Part shown: in pieces, positions 17,077 to 25,811 of the stretch
How positions within the stretch are numbered: position 1 is the stretch's first letter
Layout of the letters: each line of letters begins with the position of its first letter
Assembly (NCBI GenBank): GCA_019745975.1
Contig: JAIESQ010000061.1
Span: 52,118-116,117 of the forward strand
Origin: Pirellulales bacterium
GTDB lineage: Bacteria; Planctomycetota; Planctomycetia; Pirellulales; JAEUIK01
Direction of reading: 5' to 3'
DNA length: 64,000 nt
Translations under genes and position numbers: made by a program
The notes under the pieces: generated by a model
Seen by the model: only the letters and a program-made list of their open reading frames with translations
Told to the model about the DNA's origin: nothing
Databases searched by the model: none

Positions 17077-17934
17077 ATGCGCATCATCATCACCGCTGTT
17101 GGCCCCGACAATCGCGGATTGGCCGATCCCATCGTCCACTACGTTACCGGCCAGGGCGCCAACATCGCCGAAATCCAGATGTACGACCGCGACGAGGAGC
17201 ATTTGTTCGCGATGCTCTTGCGGATCGAACTGCAGCGCGAGCAGTACCCGCTACTCGAGCGGGCCATGCAGCAGATCGGCCAGCAAAAAAACCTGTCGAT
17301 CCGCGTCTGGTCGCCCGAGCTGAGGGCCGAACTGCCGCGGCTGGCGATTTGCGCTACATTTCGCACTGAGCCGCCCCTAGCTCTGTTGCGCGCGATTCGC
17401 GACGGAAAAATCCTCGCAACGGCGGCCCTGATGATCGGCAACCGCCCGCATTGCCGCTCATTGGCCGAGCAATTTGGCGTCGACTGGCACTCGGTCGGCG
17501 ATGACCAAGGCGCTCCTGACGACGAGCGTTTGATCCAGCTTTGCGACAAGTACGAAGTCGACTACATCATTCTGGCCCGCTACATGCGCGTGCTGCCGCC
17601 GAGCAGTTGCTGGAAATACGCCGGCGGGCGAATCGTCAATTTGCATCACGGGCTGTTGCCGAGCTTTCCTGGGATGCGCCCCTACGAAGACGCGTACCGC
17701 GCGCGGATGCTCACGTTCGGGGCGACGTGCCATTTCATCGTCCCGGAGCTCGACGCCGGCAACCAGATCATTCACCAGTCGACGTTCACGGTGCCGCCGG
17801 GGACGAAGCTGACCGACGTCGTGCGGCGCGGCCAGGAGGACAACGAGCCGCATTGCCTGGTCGAGGGGGTGCGCCGGGTAGTCGACCGCGAAGTCGAGTT
17901 GCACTTCCACCGGGTGATCGCGCGCGAATCGTGA
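17077..17934 (+). CDS. purU: Formyltetrahydrofolate deformylase
   Basis: Hydrolyses 10-formyl-tetrahydrofolate to formate and tetrahydrofolate, balancing one-carbon pools and feeding formate to purine synthesis. The ATG at 17077 gives 285 residues, the usual PurU size; the open frame continues upstream without family similarity. An N-terminal ACT-like domain (about 1-80; ITAVGPDNRGLADPIVHYV) precedes a formyltransferase domain. That domain has the catalytic Asn-His pair in VNLHHGLLPSF (Asn about 188) and Asp in GATCHFIVPELDAGNQIIHQ, so the N-H-D triad is complete. Position HHG replaces the more common HHS. FolD is encoded 22 kb away at 39483. No strong ribosome-binding site is visible. Confidence 0.92.
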   Translation: MRIIITAVGPDNRGLADPIVHYVTGQGANIAEIQMYDRDEEHLFAMLLRIELQREQYPLLERAMQQIGQQKNLSIRVWSPELRAELPRLAICATFRTEPPLALLRAIRDGKILATAALMIGNRPHCRSLAEQFGVDWHSVGDDQGAPDDERLIQLCDKYEVDYIILARYMRVLPPSSCWKYAGGRIVNLHHGLLPSFPGMRPYEDAYRARMLTFGATCHFIVPELDAGNQIIHQSTFTVPPGTKLTDVVRRGQEDNEPHCLVEGVRRVVDREVELHFHRVIARES

Positions 17935-17944
17935 TTCGCGACAC

Positions 17945-17963
17945 CGCGGTTGTGCCAACCGCG
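17945..17963. terminator. Hairpin between convergent genes, possible bidirectional terminator
   Basis: CGCGGTT (17945-17951), loop GTGCC, AACCGCG (17957-17963): a perfect 7-bp stem lying exactly between the purU stop and the stop of the convergent HEAT gene. There is no clear T-tract, so termination is inferred from position and structure. Confidence 0.5.
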
Positions 17964-19010
17964 CTAGTTGGCAGCCGGTGCCTCGGCGGCGGTTCCGGCC
18001 AACTTCTCCGCCAGTTGCCGAGCGTAGTCGCGCACTCCAGCGTCGCTGGAGCTCTTCGACAGCGCTTCGATCGCTGGCAGCAGCCCTACGAGATCGGCAG
18101 CTTTGCCGGCCACGGCCATTTTGTCGGCGGCCTTGAGCGCGTTGGCGGCGACGATCGTCTGTTTGCGGGCCTTCGCCGCCGGGGTCGGTTCGGTGTCGAG
18201 CCCGCCGACGCGCGCTGGATCGAGCATTTCGGCCAGCACCGGGATCGCTTCGACGTGCCCATGGCGGGCGAGTCCTGTGGCGGCGTTGTAACGCACGTCG
18301 GCCACCGAATCGGCCAACAGTCGATCGAGCAGCGCCACCGAGCGCTCGGTTGCGTCCGCATCTCCTGAAAGCACGCCGAGCGCGTAGGCAGCCCGGCCGC
18401 GAATGCCGGGATCGGCGTCGCCGCCGCATTGCTCGAGCGTCTGCAGCAGCTTGTCGCGCGACGGCGCCAGGCCGTCGGGCACTTGACTTGCCAATTGCGC
18501 GATTGCTTCGAGCGCGGCGCGGCGGACCGGCCGTTCCGACTCATTGCGCTCGGTGGTGGCCGCGGCCAGCAGAGCCTCGAGGCCTGTCGCCACCTCGAAC
18601 TTGCCCAGCGCTCGGCAAAGGTAGACCCGCAGCGTGATCTCCGAATCGACGTCACGGCCGAGAGTCGCCTTGGGCTCGTTGGCCAAAGCCGACGTGAGCA
18701 CGCCCGAGAGATCCCTGGCGAGTTTCGCATCCTTGCGCAGCCGGCTCTTGGCAGGTTGCAAGGCATTGGCCAGGTTGACCGCGGCCTGCCAGCGGGCAGG
18801 GTTGTCGTGTTCCAAGGCCCGCACGTAGCTCGACGAATCGCCCCCCATGCGCGCCAGCCAGTTGAATCCGAGCCAGACGAGCACGATGATGCCGACGATC
18901 ACGGCCGGCACGACGAACAACTGCACGATGAAGCCGAAATTCGGCGGCTCGACCAGCGGCAGCGTGTCGGCGGCCGAAACAGTCTGAGGAGCAGCATCGG
19001 GTTCGGTCAT
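17964..19010 (-). CDS. HEAT-repeat protein with one transmembrane helix
   Basis: A 348-residue protein. A short N-terminal tail is followed by one transmembrane helix at about residues 27-52 (FIVQLFVVPAVIVGIIVLVWLGFNWL). The rest consists of Ala/Leu-rich helical HEAT-like repeats, seen in ALEHDNPARWQAAVNLANAL, RRAALEAIAQLA, IRGRAAYALGVLSGD and VRYNAATGLARHGH. Such repeats usually form a protein-binding scaffold, here probably on the cytoplasmic side of the membrane. The partner is unknown. The C-terminus is Ala-rich (LAEKLAGTAAEAPAAN). It diverges from the lipoate ligase gene. Confidence 0.85.
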   Translation of the reverse strand: MTEPDAAPQTVSAADTLPLVEPPNFGFIVQLFVVPAVIVGIIVLVWLGFNWLARMGGDSSSYVRALEHDNPARWQAAVNLANALQPAKSRLRKDAKLARDLSGVLTSALANEPKATLGRDVDSEITLRVYLCRALGKFEVATGLEALLAAATTERNESERPVRRAALEAIAQLASQVPDGLAPSRDKLLQTLEQCGGDADPGIRGRAAYALGVLSGDADATERSVALLDRLLADSVADVRYNAATGLARHGHVEAIPVLAEMLDPARVGGLDTEPTPAAKARKQTIVAANALKAADKMAVAGKAADLVGLLPAIEALSKSSSDAGVRDYARQLAEKLAGTAAEAPAAN

Positions 19011-19133
19011 GACAGCGAGTGGGGCGACAAGCAGGCGGGACGGGGTTGCGATTTCCTCAGTCTAGATGGCACCTATCCAGCGTCAACGGCTCCTCGCGGC
19101 GTGCGACAATTCGACCGCGTGAATCGACCAAAT

Positions 19134-19907
19134 ATGCGAATTCTCGACCACACCTGCGCCACGGCCGCCGAGAACTTAGCGTTCGACGAAGCACTACTCG
19201 AGGACGCGGAGGCCAGCGCGAGCACGGGAGGCGGCGAACCGGCTCACGAGGTATTGCGATTCTGGGAAGCGGATCGGCTGGCCGTCGTGCTGGGGCGCGG
19301 CTGCCGTGCCGAGGCGGAAGTCGACCTGGCCGCCTGCCGGCGCGACGGCGTACCTGTGCTGCGGCGCCCCAGCGGCGGCGGCACCGTGCTCGTTGGCCCT
19401 GGGTCGTTGATGTATACGCTGGTGCTGAGCTGCCGGCTGCGCCCCGAATTGCGGGCTATCGATGTAGCCCATCGCACCGTCCTTGAGCGGCAAGCGGCTG
19501 CGCTGCGGCCGGTACTAGCGTCGGTTCGCTGCGCCGGCACGAGCGACCTGGCAATCGATGTGGTTGACGATGCTGGACTCCGCACGTGCAAGATCTCAGG
19601 CAACAGCCTGCGCGTGCGCCGCGATTGGATCTTGTATCACGGCACACTGTTGTTCGATTTCGCCGTCGAAAAGTTGTCGCAATATCTGCTTCCGCCGCCC
19701 CGCGAGCCGGCATATCGAGAGCACCGGGGACACGCGGAGTTTGTCACCAGCGCACCGATTGCCGCCCAGGTGCTCCGCGAGGCGCTAGTGCGAGCGTGGC
19801 AGGCAACCGAATCGATCGCTCTGGATCGCGTTGATCGTATCAGCGCGCGGACCGCACGGTTGGTCGCCGAAAAATACTCTCGCGACGAGTGGAACCTGCA
19901 GCTTTGA
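19134..19907 (+). CDS. Lipoate-protein ligase family protein (biotin/lipoate A/B ligase fold)
   Basis: Predicted enzyme attaching lipoate or octanoate to lipoyl domains. The ATG at 19134 (MRILDHTCATAAENLAFDEALL) gives 257 residues and starts at the characteristic family motif; the longer open frame upstream reads through the divergent promoter and has no similarity. Visible motifs are LRFWEADRLAVVLGRG, the ligand-binding loop RRPSGGGTVLVGPG and the adenylate-binding region CKISGNSLRVRRDWILYHGTLL with its conserved Lys. It is shorter than E. coli LplA and resembles the LplA-like/LipM octanoyltransferase group; which reaction it performs cannot be told. Confidence 0.87.
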   Translation: MRILDHTCATAAENLAFDEALLEDAEASASTGGGEPAHEVLRFWEADRLAVVLGRGCRAEAEVDLAACRRDGVPVLRRPSGGGTVLVGPGSLMYTLVLSCRLRPELRAIDVAHRTVLERQAAALRPVLASVRCAGTSDLAIDVVDDAGLRTCKISGNSLRVRRDWILYHGTLLFDFAVEKLSQYLLPPPREPAYREHRGHAEFVTSAPIAAQVLREALVRAWQATESIALDRVDRISARTARLVAEKYSRDEWNLQL

Positions 19908-19937
19908 AGAAGGCAAGCGCTGGCGCTGGCCGGCACT

Positions 19938-22900
19938 TCAGCCGATGCCTGCCGTGAGAGGTTCGTCGTCGGGCGAGTGCGGCGTTTTGACACGATCGCG
20001 AACGCCAGGCGCCTTGTGCGGCGGACCGACGAGACGCGACTGCGAGTCGGGCGTTGCGGCCGGCGCTATCGTCGCGGGAGCGTGGGTTCCGTCGATGCCG
20101 ACTGGCGCGACGACGAGCCCGCTGGGTTCAGGCTCCTCCGACCGGTGTACGCTGAAACGAATTCCCTTCCGCCTGGCGAACTGCACCAGGCTATCGAGCA
20201 ATGCGTAGAACACTGGCGTGACCAAGAGCGCCAACACCAGGCTCAGCGACTGGCCGCCGATGATCACCTTGGCCATGCTGGCGCGTGCGCCGGCTCCCGG
20301 TCCGCGCCCCAACGCAATGGGGATCATCGCGGCGACGAGCATCACGGTCGTCATCAAGATCGGGCGGAGCCGCTTATGATTGGCGACCAGTATCGCTTCG
20401 TTGCGCTCGACGCCGGCGGCGCGGAGTTGATTCGTGGCGTCGACTTGCAGAATACCATTTTTCTTGACAATGCCCACCAGCATGAAGAGGCCGAACATCG
20501 CGTAGATATCCATCGGCGTGCGCATCAGCACCAGCGACAGCATGCCGAAGGGGATGGTCACGGGCAGGGCCATCAGGATGGACATCGGCTGAAACCAGCT
20601 CTCGAACTGGGCCGCCAGAATCAAGTACATAAACGCAATCGACATCACGAACGCGATCACGAAGTAATACAACGTTTCGTTGAGCGTTTCGGCCTGTCCG
20701 CCGAACGTGAAGCTGTACTGCGGCGGCAGGTTCATGCCGGCCAGCACGGTGCGGGCCCGGTTGATCGCCTCGCCCAGGGGGATGCCCTCGGGGTTGGCCA
20801 GTACGGTCACGATGCGCTGGCGATCGAGGCGCTCTATCTCCGTCGGGCCGCGTTCTTCGTTCAAGCTGGCCAGGTTCGATAGCGACACCATGCCCAGGCG
20901 CGGCGAATAGACACCCAGCCCGTACAGGTCTTTGATCGACGAACGATCGCCGGGCCGAGCGCGCAACCAGACATCGTACTGTTCGCCCTCGTCGCGGAAG
21001 ACCGATACCGGCATCCCGCCGACCAGAATGCGCAGCGTGTCGGCGATCGTGCCGACCGCGATCCCCATGTGACTGGCCGCCTCGCGATCGATGGCGACCT
21101 GCACCTCGGGCTTGCGCAGCGAGAGCGTCGTGTCGAGATCGGTCATGCCGCCCAGCGCTCGGAAACGCTTCATCAGCTCGTCCGAGTACTCAGCCAGCTT
21201 CTCCAGGTCGGGGCCAGCCAGCTCGACCTGAAAGATCTGTGCGCGCTGCGTTCCCTGGAACGGCGACACATCGTTGACGCTGGCGCGCAAGTCGGGATAG
21301 TCTTCGAGCAACACGCGGGCCTGCTGCTGCACGGCGAACTGCGTATAGTCGCGCTCTTCGAGCTCTTTCATCCGCACGTAGATCGACGCCCGCGTGACGC
21401 TCCCTTCCCCCTTGGCCGTACGCTGCGTGCTGCCGATCGTGGTGAACACGTGCTGGGTGCCGGGTAGCTCGCGCAAGCGGTCTTCCAATTCGCGCAGCAC
21501 GCGATCGGTGCGATCGAGGGTGTAGCCCTCGGGCGTGAGGACGCTGATTTCATACTCGCTTTGATCGTCGCGCGGGATCAGCGCCACGCCCATTACCTTG
21601 GCTACAGGTGCGGTCGAAAAAATCACGAGCAAGGTGACGACGACCACGGCCGGCTTGAGCCACAGCGACCAGCGCAACAGTACCCCGTAGGCGCCGTCGA
21701 TCGCGCGATAGATGAAGCCTGACTTCGAGTTTTTATGGCCGTGACCGACCGGCTCGAGCTTGAGGAAGCGGCTGCAGAGCATCGGCGTGAGCGTGAACGA
21801 CACAAATAAGCTCATTGTCACTGCGAACGCCACGGTCAGCCCGAAGCTGGAGAAGAACCGCCCGACGACCCCGCCCATGAACGCCAGCGGCACGAAGATC
21901 ACCACCAGCGACAGGCTCGTGGCCAGCACCGGCAACGCGATTTCGCGCGTCCCTTGGCGGGCGGCGGCCATGCCGTCCATGCCGTGTTCTTCCATCAGTC
22001 GGAAAATGTTCTCGTGCACCACCACGGCGTCGTCGATCACGATGCCAATCGCCAGGATCAAGCCCAACATGGTGATGTTGTTGAGCGTGAAATCCATGTA
22101 GTGCATGAAGGCGAACGTGGGGATGATCGACGTGGGAATCGCCAGCGTCGCGATCAACGTGGTGCGCCAGTCGCGGATGAATAGCAGGATCGTCAGTGAT
22201 ACCAGCGCGCCAGCCAGGAGCAGGTGAAACTTCACCTCTTCGATCGACTTTTTCACGAACCGCGACTGGTCGCGGATGATCTCGAGCTTGATGTCGGGCG
22301 GGAGCGCGGCTTTAAGCGAATCGAGCTTCTTCTTGACGGCATCGACCACCTGCACGATGTTCGTGCCCGACTTCTTCTGCACCACCACGCTGACGGCGGC
22401 CTGGCCGTCGAGCCGGGCGAGCGAGCGGGGTTCCTCGAAGCTGTCTTCAGCGCTCCCCAGATCGCGGATTCGCACCGGGTAGTTACCGCGGTTGACGACG
22501 ATCAAATCGCGGAACTGATCGGCCGTGGTCAGCCGCCCCAGCGTGCGCAACATGAGCTCGCGGGGGCCTTGGGCGACGCGCCCCCCTGGCACTTCCATGT
22601 TTTGTCGGGCCAGCGACTGTCGCACTTCTTCGATCGAGATGCCGTAGGCGGCCAGTTGATCGGTGTCGACCGTGACGTTCATCGCCCGGGTGCGGCCGCC
22701 GACGAGCTGCGCGGCCCCCACGCCGTTGACGGTTTCGATACGTTCCTTGATTTGCTTGCGGGCCAGCTCGGTGATTTCTCGCAGGTCGCGGCGCCCCGAC
22801 ACGGCGATCGTCAGCACCGGCACGGCGTCGGTCTCGAAGCGGTCGACAACCGGTTTTTCGGTCCCTTCAGGGAGCAAGTTCACGACCGCGCCGACTTTGT

Positions 22901-23228
22901 CGCGCACCTCTTGTGTGGCCACATCGCCGTTGGTCGACAGCAAAAACCGCACGGTGACGACCGATATCCCTTCGAGGCTGGTGGAGCGAATCTGGTCGAC
23001 GCCCGACACGGTGTTGATCGCATCTTCGATCGGCTTGGTGACCGAAGTTTCGATTTCCTCGGCGCTAGCGCCAGCCAGCGTCGTCGTCACGGCGCACACC
23101 GGAAAGTCGACATTCGGGAACAGATCGACCCCCAGTTGCGAATATGACAACAAACCAAGCACGACCGGAGCGCTCACAAGCACCCAGGCGAACACGGGAC
23201 GGCGGATGCAAATCTCGGAAATACTCAT
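19938..23228 (-). CDS. RND efflux transporter permease (AcrB/HAE1-like)
   Basis: Proton-driven inner-membrane pump of the resistance-nodulation-division superfamily. The start is set at 23228 because MSISEICIRRPVFAWVLVSA is the normal AcrB-type N-terminus; this gives 1096 residues. TM4 carries the paired proton-relay aspartates in GIVIDDAVVVHENIFR, and TM10 has the matching Lys in VGIVKKNGILQVDATNQ. Two large periplasmic loops follow TM1 and TM7. The C-terminal tail is long, rich in Pro/Ala and cytoplasmic. It lies 25 bp downstream of the adaptor gene in a tetR-adaptor-RND operon. An outer-membrane factor gene is not in the window. Confidence 0.94.
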   Translation of the reverse strand: MSISEICIRRPVFAWVLVSAPVVLGLLSYSQLGVDLFPNVDFPVCAVTTTLAGASAEEIETSVTKPIEDAINTVSGVDQIRSTSLEGISVVTVRFLLSTNGDVATQEVRDKVGAVVNLLPEGTEKPVVDRFETDAVPVLTIAVSGRRDLREITELARKQIKERIETVNGVGAAQLVGGRTRAMNVTVDTDQLAAYGISIEEVRQSLARQNMEVPGGRVAQGPRELMLRTLGRLTTADQFRDLIVVNRGNYPVRIRDLGSAEDSFEEPRSLARLDGQAAVSVVVQKKSGTNIVQVVDAVKKKLDSLKAALPPDIKLEIIRDQSRFVKKSIEEVKFHLLLAGALVSLTILLFIRDWRTTLIATLAIPTSIIPTFAFMHYMDFTLNNITMLGLILAIGIVIDDAVVVHENIFRLMEEHGMDGMAAARQGTREIALPVLATSLSLVVIFVPLAFMGGVVGRFFSSFGLTVAFAVTMSLFVSFTLTPMLCSRFLKLEPVGHGHKNSKSGFIYRAIDGAYGVLLRWSLWLKPAVVVVTLLVIFSTAPVAKVMGVALIPRDDQSEYEISVLTPEGYTLDRTDRVLRELEDRLRELPGTQHVFTTIGSTQRTAKGEGSVTRASIYVRMKELEERDYTQFAVQQQARVLLEDYPDLRASVNDVSPFQGTQRAQIFQVELAGPDLEKLAEYSDELMKRFRALGGMTDLDTTLSLRKPEVQVAIDREAASHMGIAVGTIADTLRILVGGMPVSVFRDEGEQYDVWLRARPGDRSSIKDLYGLGVYSPRLGMVSLSNLASLNEERGPTEIERLDRQRIVTVLANPEGIPLGEAINRARTVLAGMNLPPQYSFTFGGQAETLNETLYYFVIAFVMSIAFMYLILAAQFESWFQPMSILMALPVTIPFGMLSLVLMRTPMDIYAMFGLFMLVGIVKKNGILQVDATNQLRAAGVERNEAILVANHKRLRPILMTTVMLVAAMIPIALGRGPGAGARASMAKVIIGGQSLSLVLALLVTPVFYALLDSLVQFARRKGIRFSVHRSEEPEPSGLVVAPVGIDGTHAPATIAPAATPDSQSRLVGPPHKAPGVRDRVKTPHSPDDEPLTAGIG

Positions 23229-23253
23229 GCCGTACGACTCACTACGCGCTAGC

Positions 23254-24633
23254 TCAATAGATCGAGCGGGCTTTGGGATCGGCCGCCGACGGGTTCGGCG
23301 CCGCGGAGGGAGCCTCAGCGGCAGCCGGTGGCGGACCGTCGCTGTGTGGGCCAGAGCTGTTGACCTCTCCTGCTTGCCCGCTCGCAGCACTCGAGCGCTG
23401 GCGCACCACCACCGCCGTGCCATCGGCCAGTTGACTTTGACCCGTGGTCACGACCTGTACGCCGGGGGGTACTTCCCCTTCGATCTCGACCCGGCCGTCG
23501 GACTCGAAGCCAGTCTCGACAGGGACGGCATGTACGTGGCCGTCGCGGAGCACGAACAGCTTCGTGACGCCGGCGAACCGCACGATCGCTTCGGCCGGTA
23601 CCATTAACCGCGGCTCGCGCCGCACCACGATCGAGAGCTTGGCGAAGCCGCCCGGCCGCAACAGGTGCTCGTCGTTGGGCACGCTCACTTCGACTTGAAA
23701 CGTGCGGCTGTCGGGATCGACGGCCGGGTTCACCCAGGCCACGGCGCCGGGAAACGACCGATCGGGATGAGACGCGACATGGACCCGCGCCGCCTGGCCG
23801 ACCGCGATATAAGGGCTGAAGCGCTCGGGCACCGGGGCCCACAACCGTAAGGGATTCTCAATCGTCAGTTCGGCGACGGCGTCCCCTTCGCGGATCATTT
23901 GGCCTTCGGCCACCAGGCGCTTAGTGACGGCGTAGACCAGCGGGCCAGCGACGCCGGGCGGATTGTGCGACGGTTCGGGAGCGCGAATTTCCAGATCATC
24001 GAGCGCCTGGCGGGCGACTTCGAGCTCCACGCGGCTGGCATGGGCGGCGGCCAGCGTCGCCCGAGCGTTGAGCACGGCGGCGTCATAGGCCGCCTGGCGT
24101 TCCTTGACTTCGAACTCAGCGTTATCGAAGGCTTCGATCGTGCTGACGTTGCGACTGTGTAATTCGCGAATCCGCGCGAAGTTCTTTTGCGCCCGCTCCA
24201 GCGCGATCTGCGCCTGCACGACCGTTGGAATCGTGCGGACATCGAACTCAGTCGACGGCGGTCTGGTCAGCCCCAGTTTCGCGAGCTCGGTCTCCAGCCG
24301 ACGCTGCGCTTGCTCGACGGCCAGCTTGGCGTTGACTGTCTCGAGCTTCACGAGCGGCTCGCCGGCCTGCACGCGATCGCCAACGTCGTGCAACGTGTGT
24401 ACGACGCGCCCCGATTTTTTCGAGCCGAGCTTGACTTCTTCCCAACCCTTGAGCGAGCCGACGATGTCGATCGCCAGCTCCTGCTCCCGCTCTTCGGCGG
24501 TGCCGACGGTGACCGAAACCGGCTTAACCTCGGCTGCGGCCGACGATAGTTCGTCTGCTTCGTGAGTGCAGCCTGAAAGCCAGCTCAGGCCGACGATCGG
24601 TGCCAGCGCCAAGAGCCAACGCAACGCATTCAT
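23254..24633 (-). CDS. RND efflux periplasmic adaptor lipoprotein (membrane fusion protein)
   Basis: A 459-residue HlyD/AcrA-type adaptor that would link the RND pump to an outer-membrane channel. The signal sequence ends in the lipobox LSGC (Cys22), so it should be lipid-anchored. A split lipoyl-like domain (GRVVHTLHDVGDRVQAGEPLVKLE ... EGQMIREGDAVAELTIENP) flanks a long alpha-helical hairpin rich in Glu/Arg/Ala. Beta-barrel and membrane-proximal domains follow (FSPYIAVGQAARVHVASHPDR). The tail after residue 410 is low-complexity Ala/Pro/Ser. Its ATG overlaps the tetR stop by 4 bp (ATGA). Confidence 0.92.
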   Translation of the reverse strand: MNALRWLLALAPIVGLSWLSGCTHEADELSSAAAEVKPVSVTVGTAEEREQELAIDIVGSLKGWEEVKLGSKKSGRVVHTLHDVGDRVQAGEPLVKLETVNAKLAVEQAQRRLETELAKLGLTRPPSTEFDVRTIPTVVQAQIALERAQKNFARIRELHSRNVSTIEAFDNAEFEVKERQAAYDAAVLNARATLAAAHASRVELEVARQALDDLEIRAPEPSHNPPGVAGPLVYAVTKRLVAEGQMIREGDAVAELTIENPLRLWAPVPERFSPYIAVGQAARVHVASHPDRSFPGAVAWVNPAVDPDSRTFQVEVSVPNDEHLLRPGGFAKLSIVVRREPRLMVPAEAIVRFAGVTKLFVLRDGHVHAVPVETGFESDGRVEIEGEVPPGVQVVTTGQSQLADGTAVVVRQRSSAASGQAGEVNSSGPHSDGPPPAAAEAPSAAPNPSAADPKARSIY

Positions 24634-25283
24634 CGAGGTAGTTCTCCACGCCGCCAGCCGGGCGCCGCATCGGGCGCATCGCCACGGGCGGCGAATCCTT
24701 TCAACAAGTCGTCGACAAGCCGCTGACCCAGGCCCGGCGGCAGCTCGGCTTCGCGATACAGAAAATCAAGCGTATGCACAGTTACCAGGCCGCGCGCCGC
24801 CATGGTGCAGCGCGACGCGGTACTAGCCGCAATCAGGCCGCTTTGCACCAGCGCCTCGACCGTCTCTGACATAAAGTCGGACAGCGCGCGGCCGTACTCG
24901 TTGAGCTCTGCCCAACGCGCCGAGCTGTTGGGTCCGAAGAAGACCGCGTAGGCGAACCGCGCTCGCTCGGCGTCATCGCGGCAAAAGGCGAACTGCGCTT
25001 CGAGCATGGCGCCCAAGCGAGCCACTGGGTCGCTCGTGCTCGCGACGATCCGCCGCATCTCGTCGACCAGCGCCGCCAGCGGACGACTCAACAGCGCCTC
25101 GGCCAGCCCTTGTTTGCTGTTGAAGTAGTAGTAGAGCGTCGGCTTGGTGACGTTGGCCGCTTCGACAATGTCCCGCACGCTCGTGGCATCGAAGCCCCGC
25201 TCGGCGAACAGCCGCGCCGCGACGCTGGCAATGTGCCGTGCCACGGCGCTGGTCGATTCGGCTTGTTGCACGTCGGCGGGCAT
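24630..25283 (-). CDS. TetR-family transcriptional regulator of the efflux operon
   Basis: A 217-residue repressor-type protein. The start at 25283 places the helix-turn-helix domain at the N-terminus: ARHIASVAARLFAERGFDAT, VRDIVEAANVTKPTLYYYF, NSKQGLAEALL. The C-terminal domain would bind a ligand, and the motif FAYAVFFGPNSS is in that region. It is the first gene of the operon and overlaps the adaptor gene by ATGA. Autoregulation and release by an exported compound are likely, by analogy with AcrR/TtgR-type systems. Its promoter should lie in the 528-bp upstream gap that holds a foldback element. Confidence 0.93.
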   Translation of the reverse strand: MPADVQQAESTSAVARHIASVAARLFAERGFDATSVRDIVEAANVTKPTLYYYFNSKQGLAEALLSRPLAALVDEMRRIVASTSDPVARLGAMLEAQFAFCRDDAERARFAYAVFFGPNSSARWAELNEYGRALSDFMSETVEALVQSGLIAASTASRCTMAARGLVTVHTLDFLYREAELPPGLGQRLVDDLLKGFAARGDAPDAAPGWRRGELPR

Positions 25284-25811
25284 GACAATCAAACGGGCGG
25301 TCGTGGGGTGGGGCCGAGTGGCAACCGGGGGGCGGGGGAGCCGTAGCGCGTCGACAGCTAGCCCGCATTTCTCACCAACTTCGTCGCGAGCGGAGTTAAG
25401 TGCTTGGATGGCAAGAAGCAGAGTGTGGATCGACCGGAAGCGTATTGGCTCATACGTTGAGGATCGAGACGCACCCGGCGACGCCGCCATCCAACGACTT
25501 GGGCTCCGCGTAGCAGATGGCTGGTGAGAAATGCGGGCTAGTTAGCTGGGCGAATTTCAGCTCTCGTGACAGGTTGCAGTCATATACCGACCGGTAGGTA
25601 TTCTACAGAATCGGCCCGTTGCTCCAATCCCACCTTTGAGGGGACCTGACGGGTTCCGACGCCCCGGACCAAGCCCGAATCTGGCCAGCCGGATTGTGGG
25701 TCGAACGCGTGCCATCCGGCATTCGGCACGAAGTGGTCGACTGAGTTCGCGCCGCCACGTTACAGTAAGGCCGCGCCTTCCAAGCTGCTGGCACGCGAAG
25801 GGTTGGGTGTA
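25284..25811. other. Divergent intergenic region carrying a foldback element
   Basis: A 528-bp region between the divergent tetR and WD40-kinase genes. It contains the 184-bp foldback element at 25358-25541 and about 270 bp of unassigned sequence before the kinase start. It must include promoters for both flanking genes. I see no gene. Confidence 0.6.
25358..25541. mobile_element. 184-bp MITE-like foldback element with 20-bp terminal inverted repeats
   Basis: CTAGCCCGCATTTCTCACCA at 25358-25377 is perfectly repeated in inverse at 25522-25541. Subterminal sequence is also inverted-similar at matching offsets: GCGGAG near offset 33 on both sides, and TTGGATGG at 25404-25411 against CCATCCAA at 25487-25494. 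There is no open frame for a transposase. The outermost CTAG may be a 4-bp target duplication rather than part of the repeat. Together this is the form of a miniature inverted-repeat transposable element. Confidence 0.8.

Noticed and set aside
18429..19133. Open frame extending the lipoate ligase upstream by 235 residues
   Set aside because: It runs antisense through the HEAT-repeat gene and lacks similarity; the ATG at 19134 begins the family motif.
23229..23423. Longer start for the RND permease
   Set aside because: The added 65 residues overlap the adaptor gene antisense-free region without similarity; RND permeases begin at the MSISE-type start.
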